From an uncultured Lewinella sp. (lineage in GTDB: Bacteria > Bacteroidota > Bacteroidia > Chitinophagales > Saprospiraceae), in the NCBI GenBank assembly GCA_937873655.1, contig CALMYQ010000092.1, forward strand, positions 161,742 to 225,741: 64,000 bases of DNA. Direction: 5' to 3'. This document shows, in pieces, positions 1 through 8,563 of the stretch. The position numbers and the translations under genes are program-made. Position 1 is the first letter of the stretch; every line of letters begins with the position of its first letter. The notes under the pieces were generated by a model. That model did no database searches. It saw only the letters and a program-made list of their open reading frames with translations, and was not told the DNA's origin.

Positions 1-403
1 AGGGTTGACCTTGAGCGATGGAGGCATGGTACAATTCCAATATGTCCGGGGAGGTTCCTACAATTCGAAATCCTTCATAGCTGTCGCCGAGTGCAAGCGG
101 CACGGCGGTTTTGATCAGCGGATGCCCCGGGCGCATGAAGGGCTTGGCTTTGGCTATGGGGATATTGCCGGTAGGAGAGTCTATATGATAGAGGCTGCTG
201 AGGACCAATTGCAGCGGGCTGCCTTTTGCGCCGATCACCATGTTGACCCCGGCCTGATTCCGGCGCAGCTGGTCGTCCAACTGGTGATTAAGCAACAATA
301 GCAATATGATGAGGCCGGCGCCCAGCGCAAACAATACCAGGTTGAGCAACAGGTTTAACGGCTTGTTTTTCAGGTTTTTCCAGCTGAGTGTCAGTATGTT
401 CAT
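1..403 (-). CDS. ABC transporter permease, FtsX/MacB-like (N-terminal part, cut by window edge)
   Basis: Reading the minus strand from the ATG at 403 gives 134 residues before the window ends. They start MNILTLSWKNLKNKPLNLL, followed by a strongly hydrophobic segment at about residues 17-39, which is the first membrane helix. Then comes a periplasmic-type domain containing VNMVIGAKGSPLQLVLSS. This layout (short cytoplasmic start, one helix, extracytoplasmic MacB-like core) is typical of FtsX-family permeases. The gene starts only 4 bp after the stop of the ATPase gene (408-1037), so both belong to one operon and one exporter of the LolCDE/MacB type. The substrate cannot be told from this fragment; lipoprotein release or peptide/drug export are the usual roles. 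Confidence 0.85.
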   Translation of the reverse strand, partial: MNILTLSWKNLKNKPLNLLLNLVLFALGAGLIILLLLLNHQLDDQLRRNQAGVNMVIGAKGSPLQLVLSSLYHIDSPTGNIPIAKAKPFMRPGHPLIKTAVPLALGDSYEGFRIVGTSPDILELYHASIAQGQP

Positions 404-407
404 GCCT

Positions 408-1037
408 TCAGTTCAGGTGAATTTGATTGGAAATCCGGTTGCGCAACCGTCCGTCATGCGTAACGATCAGCAGGGTTGCGTTCATCTCCATGGCCTGTTG
501 TTCGAGAAGTTGGGTTACGTATTCGCAATTCAGATCATCGAGCGCCGATGTCGGCTCATCTGCCAGGATGATCTTCGGGGTATTGACCAGGGACCGGGCG
601 ATAGCGACCCGTTGTTGTTCGCCTACACTCAGCCTGTCGGGGCGGGATTTGAGTTTGTGAACGATATTCAACCGTTCCAGAAGACCGCTGACCTTGGATC
701 GATCTACGGGGAAACCGGCCAGTTGTTGTGCCAGCAGCAGATTTTCTTCAACGGTAAGGGATTTGATAAAATGGGATCGCTGGAAAATAATGCCGATATG
801 GCCGCCCCTGAATTTGTCGACGGCTTTACCGGATAAGCGGGAGATATTGGTCCCGGCAAGGATAACAGAACCCGAAGTCGGAGTCAGCATCCCCGCCAGC
901 AGGTGCAGCAAAGTGGTTTTTCCGCTGCCCGACTGCCCCAGTACAAGCCAATGTTCGCCTTGCCGGCATTCGAAATCGGCGAAATTCAATTCGGGTTGCC
1001 CGGGATAAGCAAAGGACAAAGCGTTGGTAGACAGCAT
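408..1037 (-). CDS. ABC transporter ATP-binding protein (LolD/MacB type)
   Basis: This 209-residue protein is a complete ABC ATPase. It has a Walker A motif GQSGSGKTT at residues 34-42, the Q-loop around IIFQRSHFI, the signature LSVGEQQRVAIAR, Walker B IILADEPTSALD and the H-loop VTHD near the C-terminus. Its short length and the immediately following FtsX-like permease place it in the LolD/MacB/FtsE group, which powers extraction or export rather than solute import. ATP hydrolysis at the inner membrane face would drive the permease encoded 4 bp downstream. Specific function within the group is not determined by the sequence. Confidence 0.9.
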   Translation of the reverse strand: MLSTNALSFAYPGQPELNFADFECRQGEHWLVLGQSGSGKTTLLHLLAGMLTPTSGSVILAGTNISRLSGKAVDKFRGGHIGIIFQRSHFIKSLTVEENLLLAQQLAGFPVDRSKVSGLLERLNIVHKLKSRPDRLSVGEQQRVAIARSLVNTPKIILADEPTSALDDLNCEYVTQLLEQQAMEMNATLLIVTHDGRLRNRISNQIHLN

Positions 1038-1084
1038 ACAGCAGCGGCATTGAAGTCAGTTAAACTAAAGATCGCGGCGATCAT

Positions 1085-1972
1085 TCATTTTATGGTATCG
1101 GCCAGCCACACGATCCTGGCAGCCAGTTCGATATTTTCCTTGGCCAGCTCGCGTTGCGCGATCCGGTGAAGGGTATTGACCACAGGTTTTTTCTGGAGCG
1201 CCTCCGCAATATAGGCATCCTGCCGGAGTTCTTCAACATCGTCCGGCCCCGGGGGGGCGGTTATAGCGGCCAGCTGGCCCAGATTATTGCCGGTAAGGAC
1301 CTCGCTTTGGCGCGCACTTTCCGGCAGTTTATGGTATCCGATCCCGATCTTATTGGTAGGTTGGTGGATCAGGTGAACCGCTTCACCGCTTGCGCGTACA
1401 TAAAAGGACCTGCCCAGACGGCCCATCAGGTCGATTTTATGCGGATTGATCTTGCCCTGTTCATCGAGGATTTTCTCATCCACGTGGATTCGCAGGATTT
1501 CGCAAACGATCAGATTGCCGGCGCCGCCGTTTTCTCCCAGCGGGAGGATTTCTTTAACCTTACACTCAAACTGAACGGGAGATTCCTTAACCCTGAAGGG
1601 TTTTACCAGGTCGGACGCGATGGGGGTCAATCCGGTTTCATGAAATTCGCTCACTTCCGCCGGATATTCGACGCTGGCCAGCGCTACCTGACGAATGATG
1701 CTGAAGTTGACGGCGTTGATGACGACCTCACCCGTTTGTTGTACATTCCTGAGCGTATCCTTGGTGGTATTGTTCACTACGCGCAGGTTGGCCGAAAATA
1801 TGCAGATGGGCGGATTTGAGCTGAATATATTGAAAAAACTGAAAGGGGCCAGGTTGGGGCGCCCGCCGGCATCGACCGTGCTGGCCAGGGCGATGGGGCG
1901 CGGGCCTATGCTGCCGACCAGCAACTGGTGTAGTTCAGGGACGGGTATCGTTTTTGGGTCAATTACCGGCAT
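1085..1972 (-). CDS. Flavin reductase-like (FMN-binding split-barrel) protein
   Basis: From the ATG at 1972 the protein has 295 residues and begins MPVIDPKTIPVPELHQLLVG. A longer frame opens at 2032, but the conserved part starts at this internal Met. The segment SIGPRPIALASTVDAGGRPN followed by NLAPFSFFN is the typical beginning of the flavin reductase/DIM6-NTAB family, which binds FMN in a split barrel and often serves as a flavin reductase or small flavoprotein oxidoreductase. The family core is about 200 residues; the last 90 or so are a charged, mostly helical tail. The gene stands alone on the minus strand, 48 bp beyond the ABC ATPase start and divergent from the TlpA gene. The substrate is unknown. 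Confidence 0.75.
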   Translation of the reverse strand: MPVIDPKTIPVPELHQLLVGSIGPRPIALASTVDAGGRPNLAPFSFFNIFSSNPPICIFSANLRVVNNTTKDTLRNVQQTGEVVINAVNFSIIRQVALASVEYPAEVSEFHETGLTPIASDLVKPFRVKESPVQFECKVKEILPLGENGGAGNLIVCEILRIHVDEKILDEQGKINPHKIDLMGRLGRSFYVRASGEAVHLIHQPTNKIGIGYHKLPESARQSEVLTGNNLGQLAAITAPPGPDDVEELRQDAYIAEALQKKPVVNTLHRIAQRELAKENIELAARIVWLADTIK

Positions 1973-2082
1973 ATTGGCTAAATTTGATACAAAAGAAAAG
2001 GATTGCCGGAAATAAACCAAACGGATGCTCATTCGATTTAAAGAAGCAAGCCCTTTCTTTTAATGCGATAACAAATGGTGAG

Positions 2083-2631
2083 ATGAACTGGAATAAAATC
2101 TTTAATGTATTGTTGTGGGTTGCGGTCGTCGGCGTTGCCGGGTTTACCGTCGGGAAATATTTCTTTTTGAAACCCAAATTCATTGTCGGTGAGGAGGCGC
2201 CGCCCTTCTCTGCTGTGACATCGGGTGGGGAAACCCTGAAGCTGGCTGATCTGCAAGGCAATATTGTGCTGCTCGATTTTTGGGGCAGCTGGTGCGGGCC
2301 CTGCCGGATGGAAAACCCCAAAACGAATCGCCTCCTGAAAGCTTTCAGGGAAAAACACGGCAACGGCAGCCCTACCTTTTTGGTTGTAGGCATCGGCATT
2401 GAGGAAAATGAACAATCCTGGCAAAGGGCTATTGCCAACGACGGCCTGGATTGGTCATACCAGATCCTGGATAAAGCGACCAGCCTGCGGTTTTTTGATT
2501 CCCCGGTGGCCAATATATACGGCGTGAAACAAATACCGACGAAGTATCTGATCAATGAAAAGGGGATTATTGTAAAAGTAAACCCTACAGCGGAGGAAAT
2601 AGAGAAATATCTGGATCAACATTTCCGTTAA
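2083..2631 (+). CDS. TlpA-like membrane-anchored thioredoxin
   Basis: The chosen start at 2083 gives 182 residues: a short basic N-terminus, one membrane helix (about residues 8-22) and a thioredoxin-fold domain. The active site is WCGPC (Cys71 and Cys74) in the context LLDFWGSWCGPCRMENP, and the cis-proline region is KQIPTKYLINEKG. This is the TlpA/ResA/AhpC-TSA group of periplasmic thiol-disulfide reductases, which act on cytochrome c apoproteins or secreted proteins. The annotated frame could open at 1954, but that region overlaps the divergent gene start and carries no conserved sequence. It is followed by grpE after about 100 bp. Confidence 0.85.
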   Translation: MNWNKIFNVLLWVAVVGVAGFTVGKYFFLKPKFIVGEEAPPFSAVTSGGETLKLADLQGNIVLLDFWGSWCGPCRMENPKTNRLLKAFREKHGNGSPTFLVVGIGIEENEQSWQRAIANDGLDWSYQILDKATSLRFFDSPVANIYGVKQIPTKYLINEKGIIVKVNPTAEEIEKYLDQHFR

Positions 2632-2728
2632 TAGGCAGCCTGCCAAAATGGCGCTTGTTGGCAGATGGCAGAATAATTGCTGTATGGTTCCATCAAGTGT
2701 TTTTACATTTATCTAAAAATGGCCGAAA

Positions 2729-3301
2729 ATGAGTCGGAAGGAAAAGTTGGATAAAGACAAACAATCAACTGCCGGTACCCATGAGGAGGCGGATACTACC
2801 CAGATGGAATTTAACCAGGAGAACCAAGACCCAGCAAAAGACCCGTCATCGGATGAAGATGCCCTGACCGCACTTCAGCAACAGTACAACGAGCTGCAGG
2901 ACAAATACCTGCGAATGTATGCGGAATTTGATAATTTCAAGAAAAGAACGGTCCGGGAAAAACTGGATCTGATCAAATCCGCCGGGCAGGACATTTTGGC
3001 ATCGTTATTGCCTGTGCTTGACGATTTTGACAGGGCCAAGAAGAATGCCGAAAGCGGAGGAGAGCCGCTCAGCGAAGGTGTTCAACTGGTCTACAATAAG
3101 CTGTTCAATACCCTTCAGCAACGCGGGCTCAAACCGATGGAAAGTATCGGCACTCAGTTTGACCCGGAGTTGCACGAGGCTTTCACTGAAATACCCGCCC
3201 CGACGGAAGACCTGAAAGGGAAGGTGATTGATACCATTGAAAAAGGCTATTGGCTCAACGATAAGATTATCCGGCACGCCAAAGTGGTAGTCGGGAGTTG
3301 A
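2729..3301 (+). CDS. grpE: GrpE nucleotide exchange factor
   Basis: This 190-residue protein has an acidic, disordered N-terminal third, a long coiled coil (residues about 45-95, including LQDKYLRMYAEFDNFKKRT) and a C-terminal beta domain ending IIRHAKVVVGS. The motif YAEFDNFKKR and the closing HP/AKVVV segment are hallmarks of GrpE. GrpE drives ADP release from DnaK and acts as its cytosolic exchange factor. The gene lies 95 bp before dnaJ on the same strand, the usual chaperone pairing in Bacteroidota; dnaK is not in the window. Confidence 0.97.
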   Translation: MSRKEKLDKDKQSTAGTHEEADTTQMEFNQENQDPAKDPSSDEDALTALQQQYNELQDKYLRMYAEFDNFKKRTVREKLDLIKSAGQDILASLLPVLDDFDRAKKNAESGGEPLSEGVQLVYNKLFNTLQQRGLKPMESIGTQFDPELHEAFTEIPAPTEDLKGKVIDTIEKGYWLNDKIIRHAKVVVGS

Positions 3302-3396
3302 TCCCGGGGCGGCTGACGGGCTGCCCGTATAAAGTATGCTTTCGCCGGCGCTAAGCCGTTGCGGCATGCAAATCAGAACCTATTCATTGTAAAATA

Positions 3397-4560
3397 ATGG
3401 CAAAGAGAGATTACTACGAGGTGCTGGGTGTCGGCAAGAACGGTAGTCAGGAGGAGATAAAGAAAGCCTACAGGAAATTGGCTTTGCAGTTCCATCCGGA
3501 TAAAAATCCAGGCGACAAACAGGCAGAGGAGAAGTTCAAGGAAGCTGCTGAAGCCTACGAGATACTGAGCGATGCAGACAAACGGGCGCGGTATGACCGG
3601 TACGGCCATGCCGGGGTTGATCCCAATGTCGGCGGATTCGGCGGCGGCAGCGGTGGGATGACGATGGAAGATATCTTCCAGCAGTTCGGAGACATTTTCG
3701 GCGACTCGGGAGGGGCTTTCGAATCTTTCTTCGGCGGCGGGCGAACGGGCCGCACCCGTTCCGGCGGAGAGCGTGGAACCAATCTTCGCGTAAAGCTCGC
3801 TTTGACCCTGGAGGAAATTGCCACCGGCGTACACAAAAAGATCAAGGTTAAAAAGCAGACTAACTGCGAAGTTTGCGGCGGGTCGGGCGCCAAGGATTCC
3901 GGTTCGGTACAAACCTGCGGCACCTGCCGGGGGTCGGGGTACGTTCGCCAGGTGAGGAGCACCTTTCTCGGCCAGATGCAAACCACGGCGCCTTGCCCCA
4001 CCTGCAACGGGTCAGGACAGACGATCACGGCCCATTGCCCCAAATGCAAAGGAGACGGGCGGGTTTACGGAGAAGAAACCATTGAGCTGGATATCCCGGC
4101 CGGTGTAGAAGAAAATATTCAGCTTTCCCTGCGAGGCAAGGGCAATGCAGGCAAGCGAGGCGGCCCTCCCGGCGACTTGCTGGTGAATGTAGAGGAGATT
4201 CCGCATGATTACTTACAGCGGGACGGGATGAACGTCGTCCATGAGCTCTATCTGAATTTTGCGGACGCCTCACTCGGCACCTCTGTGGAAGTACCCACCA
4301 TTGACGGAACGGTGAAAATTAAAATCCCGGCGGGCACCCAATCCGGGAAAATTCTGCGTTTGAAAGAGAAGGGTTTGCCTTCCGTGCAAAGTTACGGCCG
4401 GGGAGACCAGCTGATCCATGTCAATGTATGGACGCCGAAGAAACTGACGGATGAAGAGAAAAACCTGCTTGAAAAATTGCGCGCCATGCCCAACTTTCAC
4501 CCGCAGCCTACCAAAGGGGAAAAGGGCTTTTTTGAGCGGATGCGCGATATTTTCAAGTAG
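3397..4560 (+). CDS. dnaJ: Chaperone DnaJ (Hsp40)
   Basis: This 387-residue protein has the full type I DnaJ layout. The J domain comes first, with the HPD motif in [10 protein letters not shown] that stimulates DnaK ATPase. A Gly/Phe-rich segment follows at about residues 75-125. The zinc-binding region has four CxxCxGxG motifs ([32 protein letters not shown]), and two C-terminal substrate-binding beta domains close the protein. It works with DnaK and GrpE in protein folding in the cytosol. The length matches the family and nothing appears broken. Confidence 0.98.
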   Translation: MAKRDYYEVLGVGKNGSQEEIKKAYRKLALQFHPDKNPGDKQAEEKFKEAAEAYEILSDADKRARYDRYGHAGVDPNVGGFGGGSGGMTMEDIFQQFGDIFGDSGGAFESFFGGGRTGRTRSGGERGTNLRVKLALTLEEIATGVHKKIKVKKQTNCEVCGGSGAKDSGSVQTCGTCRGSGYVRQVRSTFLGQMQTTAPCPTCNGSGQTITAHCPKCKGDGRVYGEETIELDIPAGVEENIQLSLRGKGNAGKRGGPPGDLLVNVEEIPHDYLQRDGMNVVHELYLNFADASLGTSVEVPTIDGTVKIKIPAGTQSGKILRLKEKGLPSVQSYGRGDQLIHVNVWTPKKLTDEEKNLLEKLRAMPNFHPQPTKGEKGFFERMRDIFK

Positions 4561-4624
4561 CCGGGGTGACGAGGATATTTGATGCCATACGCTGTTTTCC
4601 TTATTTTTGTTATTTGACTGCCTC

Positions 4625-5128
4625 ATGATGAGAAATACCTTTCAATTGAATATCCTTGCCGCCTTTGCCCTTTTCCTCGGAGGATGCAACAGCAATATTG
4701 TTTACAAAGCATCAAAAGAAATTCCCGGCGGGGTCTGGTCCTATCAGGATACCCTCCTGTTTGATTTCAATATTGAGGATACCCTTTCCGTATACAATTT
4801 GAATCTTGAAATAGAGCACAGCCCTGAATTTTCTTACCAAAATCTGTATACCCGGATCTTTACGGGTTTTCCTTCCGGCGACCGGGCAAGGCAGGTGGTT
4901 TCGCTGGAATTGGCCGATAAGTCAGGCATGTGGCAAGGAAAATGCGGCAAGAAAAAATGCCTTTTGAAAATACCCATTCAGGAGAATGCCTATTTCAATC
5001 AGCGGGGAGCTTACTCCATGACCATTGAACAATACATGCGGCAGGATAATTTACCCGGGATTTACGGCTTTACGCTGTCGATTGAAAAGCAGGACCGGCA
5101 AAGAGAAATAAAGGAATCGGGCGAGTAG
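4625..5128 (+). CDS. gldH: Gliding motility lipoprotein GldH
   Basis: From 4625 the protein has 167 residues. A signal peptide ends in the lipobox LGGC (FALFLGGCNSN), so the mature protein is probably a lipoprotein. The body shows the GldH pattern: VYKASKEIPGGVWSYQDTL with a Trp before the first strand, DTLSVYNLNLEIEHSPEFSY, and a closing part with MRQDNLPGIYGFTLSIEK. GldH is needed for gliding and for the T9SS-linked motility apparatus in Flavobacterium. Start codons at 4607 and 4628 are alternatives; the tandem Met at 4625/4628 fits the signal peptide best. It agrees with the T9SS cargo genes just downstream. Confidence 0.8.
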   Translation: MMRNTFQLNILAAFALFLGGCNSNIVYKASKEIPGGVWSYQDTLLFDFNIEDTLSVYNLNLEIEHSPEFSYQNLYTRIFTGFPSGDRARQVVSLELADKSGMWQGKCGKKKCLLKIPIQENAYFNQRGAYSMTIEQYMRQDNLPGIYGFTLSIEKQDRQREIKESGE

Positions 5129-5448
5129 TTCTATATAATTGAAATTTGTCCCATCTTTGTCATGATTATTGCAAAATCCGCGTAGACTCCCTGACCAAGT
5201 CCATCTATTTTTGTGCATCCCTTTTGACCAAGTTGGAAAACCCATTAAACCGCGCTGAAAAAGAATAAAAGCGGTACTTATGCCATACCGTGCCCCCCGG
5301 CAAGGGGAGTCAGCGCTGCCTCGAAATTGCATGTAACCGCCTCGTCGGGAAACCGCCCAACGGTCCTCGTTGCCTGCCGTTTTGGAAAGACAGTTGTTGA
5401 ATGGTCCGCTCAGTTGTCATTCTATCACCAATCTATAAAACGGTCATT
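5129..5448. other. Intergenic region upstream of the T9SS thioredoxin-domain gene
   Basis: No gene, tRNA or clear terminator was found in these 320 bases. A box TATTTTTG near 5203-5210 fits the Bacteroidota -7 consensus TAnnTTTG, but no TTTG lies at the right distance upstream, so it is a weak promoter candidate. The stretch near 5290-5310 is GC-rich and could fold locally. Confidence 0.4.
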
Positions 5449-7644
5449 ATGAAAAGAATTCTTACATTGTTGATCCTGCTTTCCTTTGTAGGTTTCCGTC
5501 AGGCCAATGCTCAATTGGCGGACGGCAGCATCGCACCGGATTTTGTCGGTACGGACATTAACGGCAATACCTGGCACCTTTACGACCTCCTGGACCAGGG
5601 AATTGACGTAATCCTTGATGTGTCCGCTACCTGGTGCGGGCCTTGCTGGAACTACCACAACACCCATGCTTTGGAGGATCTGTATGCACAATACGGTCCC
5701 AACGGCACCAATGAGTTCATGGTGCTTTTTATCGAAGGCGACCCGACCACAAACATGGACGACCTGGAAGGCCTGACAGCAGAATCCCAGGGCAACTGGA
5801 TTGCCGGCACCGAGTATCCCATCATTGACGCTGCGGAAATTGCGGATCTGTACGAGATTACTTACTTTCCGACGATCTTCCATATTTGCCCCAACCGGAT
5901 TGTTACAGAGCCGGGGCAGATCACAACGGCTGAACATTACGCAACCAAAAGCGAGTGTACACCGGCTTTCGGCGCCAACAACGGCGGATTGCTGTTCTAC
6001 ACCGGCTTCAAAGGTTCGTTCTGCCAGACCAAAACCTTCTCTCCGGCCGCCAAACTTCAGAACCTCGGTACCGATACCATCAAATCTGCGACCATCGTCC
6101 TGACGGTTAACGGTGAAGTGACCGAAACAAAGGAATGGTCCGGCGCCCTCTCAAAATTCCAGATCACGGATGTTACCTTCGGCGAGATGACGGTTGAAGC
6201 CAATACGGAAATCGTTATTTCGATTCAGTCAATCAACGGGATGGCTGACGAAGACACAAGCAATGACATGCTGACAGCCAACATCGAAAGGTCAGTGATC
6301 ATTGACACCACTGCGCTTAATCTGGTACTGGCAACCGACCAGTACGCCGTTGAAACCTACTGGGAACTCCTGGATGGTACGGGAAATGCCGTTTACACCG
6401 GTGGCAATCAGGGTATTTTCACCAATCAGGTGCACCCGGATTCCTATGCCGGCAATACAGCGTATGACTTCGACCTGCCCGTGCCCAAGGACGGATGCTA
6501 CGAATTCAGGGTATACGATGCCTATGGTGACGGCATGTGCTGCAACTACGGCCAGGGCGGTTACCAGATGACCGACGGGAACGGTACTGTTCTCGCAGCC
6601 GGCGGCAGCTTCGGCGATCAGGTTTCGCACCTGTTTGAACTCTCCGGCGCCGAACCCCTGGTTGACAATGCTCAGATCGTAGTATACAGCGGCGAAAGAG
6701 GCGAATTCTGCCACTCGGTATCCTATGCACCGTCTATCGCATTCCAGAATATCGGCAGCAACGATATTACTTCTGCTGATTTTGAAATCAGCCAGGACGG
6801 CCAGGTCGTCCAGACCTACAACTGGACCGGCACTTTGACGCCGCTTGACTTTACGCTGGTCAGCCTGGATGAAGTAACCTTCAATGCCGACGGAGCCATC
6901 AGCTTCAAACTGGTCAACGTCAACGGCCAACCCGACGACAAGACCTACAAGAATGAATACCAGGTAGCCTTTAACCGCCAGCCGGTTACGGTTTACGATA
7001 CCCTGACCCTGAATTTGAAAACAGACCAGTACGGCATTGAAACCTTCTGGTACCTGGCAGACGACCAGGGCGATATCGTTGCTTCCGGCGGCAACCCGAA
7101 TGTGGGCCCGGACGGCGGCGGCCAAAGCGCCAGCCCCGGCAGCAGCCCGCAGGCTTATGGCGCCAACCGCAGCTACACCATCGAAATCCCTGTACCTGCC
7201 AACGGTTGCTACCAGTTTGTAATGGTGGACAGCTACGGCGACGGCATGTGCTGCAACTATGGCCAGGGTTTCTTCAGTCTTGAAGATCCCAACGGTGAAG
7301 TGCTGGCTTCCGGCGGACAGTACGGCGCATATGACCGCAGCGGCCTGGAAGTGGATAAGCCCGTAGCTACCACCGACCTGGATGAGCTGCAAGGCGTTGA
7401 GTTGTTCCCCAACCCGGTATCTGCTTCTTTGAACATCGGCTTCAACCTGGACAAGGCGCTGCCGCTTGAAATCGGCATCGTGAATACGCTCGGTCAACGG
7501 GTATCAACGGTACAGGCAGGTCAATTTGCCGCGGGCAGGCACCAGATTTCCATGGACGTCCGCAACCTGGCAAACGGCATCTATTTCCTGACGGTACGCA
7601 GCGCTGACCGCCTGGAAAGCTTCAGGTTCGTCGTCAACAGGTAA
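5449..7644 (+). CDS. Secreted thioredoxin-fold protein with two repeated domains and a T9SS sorting domain
   Basis: The start at 5449 gives 731 residues with a clear signal peptide (MKRILTLLILLSFVGFRQANAQ). Residues about 25-165 form a thioredoxin-like domain with WCGPCWNYHN, so the redox CxxC is intact. Next come two copies of a module of roughly 180 residues. Each copy contains a FCxxxxxxP-A-xFQNxGxxxI part and ends in YGDGMCCNYGQG, and two paired cysteines precede the Asn in each. The last 80 residues (VELFPNPVSASLNI ... GIYFLTVRSAD) are a typical type A T9SS C-terminal sorting domain, so the protein should be exported and attached to or released from the cell surface. Its substrate is unknown. 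A terminator follows at 7674. Confidence 0.85.
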   Translation: MKRILTLLILLSFVGFRQANAQLADGSIAPDFVGTDINGNTWHLYDLLDQGIDVILDVSATWCGPCWNYHNTHALEDLYAQYGPNGTNEFMVLFIEGDPTTNMDDLEGLTAESQGNWIAGTEYPIIDAAEIADLYEITYFPTIFHICPNRIVTEPGQITTAEHYATKSECTPAFGANNGGLLFYTGFKGSFCQTKTFSPAAKLQNLGTDTIKSATIVLTVNGEVTETKEWSGALSKFQITDVTFGEMTVEANTEIVISIQSINGMADEDTSNDMLTANIERSVIIDTTALNLVLATDQYAVETYWELLDGTGNAVYTGGNQGIFTNQVHPDSYAGNTAYDFDLPVPKDGCYEFRVYDAYGDGMCCNYGQGGYQMTDGNGTVLAAGGSFGDQVSHLFELSGAEPLVDNAQIVVYSGERGEFCHSVSYAPSIAFQNIGSNDITSADFEISQDGQVVQTYNWTGTLTPLDFTLVSLDEVTFNADGAISFKLVNVNGQPDDKTYKNEYQVAFNRQPVTVYDTLTLNLKTDQYGIETFWYLADDQGDIVASGGNPNVGPDGGGQSASPGSSPQAYGANRSYTIEIPVPANGCYQFVMVDSYGDGMCCNYGQGFFSLEDPNGEVLASGGQYGAYDRSGLEVDKPVATTDLDELQGVELFPNPVSASLNIGFNLDKALPLEIGIVNTLGQRVSTVQAGQFAAGRHQISMDVRNLANGIYFLTVRSADRLESFRFVVNR

Positions 7645-7673
7645 TAAATTGTAACGTTGCCGTCATGGCGATA

Positions 7674-7720
7674 TGTTCAGGCGCTTGAAATTTGAGCGCC
7701 TGAACATTTTTATTTTATTT
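7674..7720 (+). terminator. Rho-independent terminator after the T9SS thioredoxin gene
   Basis: A perfect 12-bp inverted repeat, TGTTCAGGCGCT (7674-7685) and AGCGCCTGAACA (7695-7706), encloses a 9-base loop and is followed by a T-rich tract. It lies 30 bp behind the stop codon and separates this gene from the next T9SS gene. Confidence 0.85.
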
Positions 7721-7741
7721 TGGCATTGAAAATCAAAGCCT

Positions 7742-8410
7742 ATGAAAAAATCATTACTCATTGCTATAAGCGTTTTTGCGTCGGTTGCCCTGAAAGCTCA
7801 GGTCAGCTTTACCATTGACACGGTTATTGTGCAAAATATCACGCCGGATACGTCAGATGCCGCCGGGCACAGCAAGGTGAAGAATAACGGCATCCAGGTG
7901 AAAAACTTCAAATGGGAGCGGACTGAGATCCAGATCACAGACGGTTGGCAGAGCGCCGTTTGCGATAAGAACCAATGCTACTTCCCGGAGGTCGCTACCA
8001 AGGAATTCACCCTCGGGCCCAGCGAAGAAGGCACAATGGACGTACACGCCTATCCCAATAACCTGGAAGGCGCGGCGGTCATTCAGGTTGTCGTAACCGA
8101 CCTTGTCAATTCAAATAATACCGCTACGGGAATCTATTATTTCAATCCGGCGGTAACCGGCACGCGCGAGGTCACAGCAGCCCGGGTAAAAGTCTACCCC
8201 AACCCGTCCAACGGCGTCTTCACGATCAGTCAGAATGAGGTAGCCGGAAACATTGAGGTATTCAATATGGCCGGCAAGCGAGTGAAAGCGTTCAATTACG
8301 CTAACGGCGATTGGTACGATATCAGCGATCTGCCCAGAGGCGCCTATTTCATCCGGTTGATCGATAAATCGGGTAAGGCCATGGTGACCAGGTTGCTGCA
8401 GAAAATGTAA
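7742..8410 (+). CDS. Secreted protein with T9SS C-terminal sorting domain
   Basis: This 222-residue protein begins with a signal peptide (MKKSLLIAISVFASVALKAQ). A region of about 120 residues follows that I do not recognise; it contains NFKWERTEIQITDGWQSAVCDKNQCYFP and is probably one beta-sandwich domain with a close Cys pair. The final 75 residues, KVYPNPSNGVFTISQNEVAG to YFIRLIDKSGKAMVTRLLQK, are a T9SS sorting domain. The protein is thus predicted to be secreted and surface-attached through T9SS. It follows a strong terminator and probably has its own promoter in 7707-7741. Confidence 0.8.
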   Translation: MKKSLLIAISVFASVALKAQVSFTIDTVIVQNITPDTSDAAGHSKVKNNGIQVKNFKWERTEIQITDGWQSAVCDKNQCYFPEVATKEFTLGPSEEGTMDVHAYPNNLEGAAVIQVVVTDLVNSNNTATGIYYFNPAVTGTREVTAARVKVYPNPSNGVFTISQNEVAGNIEVFNMAGKRVKAFNYANGDWYDISDLPRGAYFIRLIDKSGKAMVTRLLQKM

Positions 8411-8563
8411 GCAGATCCGTACGCTTGAAGCATCCTGCTGAAAGTGCAAAAATATATCGTTCCCGCAGCGTTCGCGGATTTTCCCGGATGGTTTTGCCGT
8501 TGACAGGCCATTTAAACCGGGAAAGCGGATGCTGCGGGAATTGTTTTTGCGACCGGTATCCTT

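Noticed and set aside
6292..7497. 401-codon minus-strand open frame
   Set aside because: Antisense shadow of the T9SS thioredoxin-domain gene.
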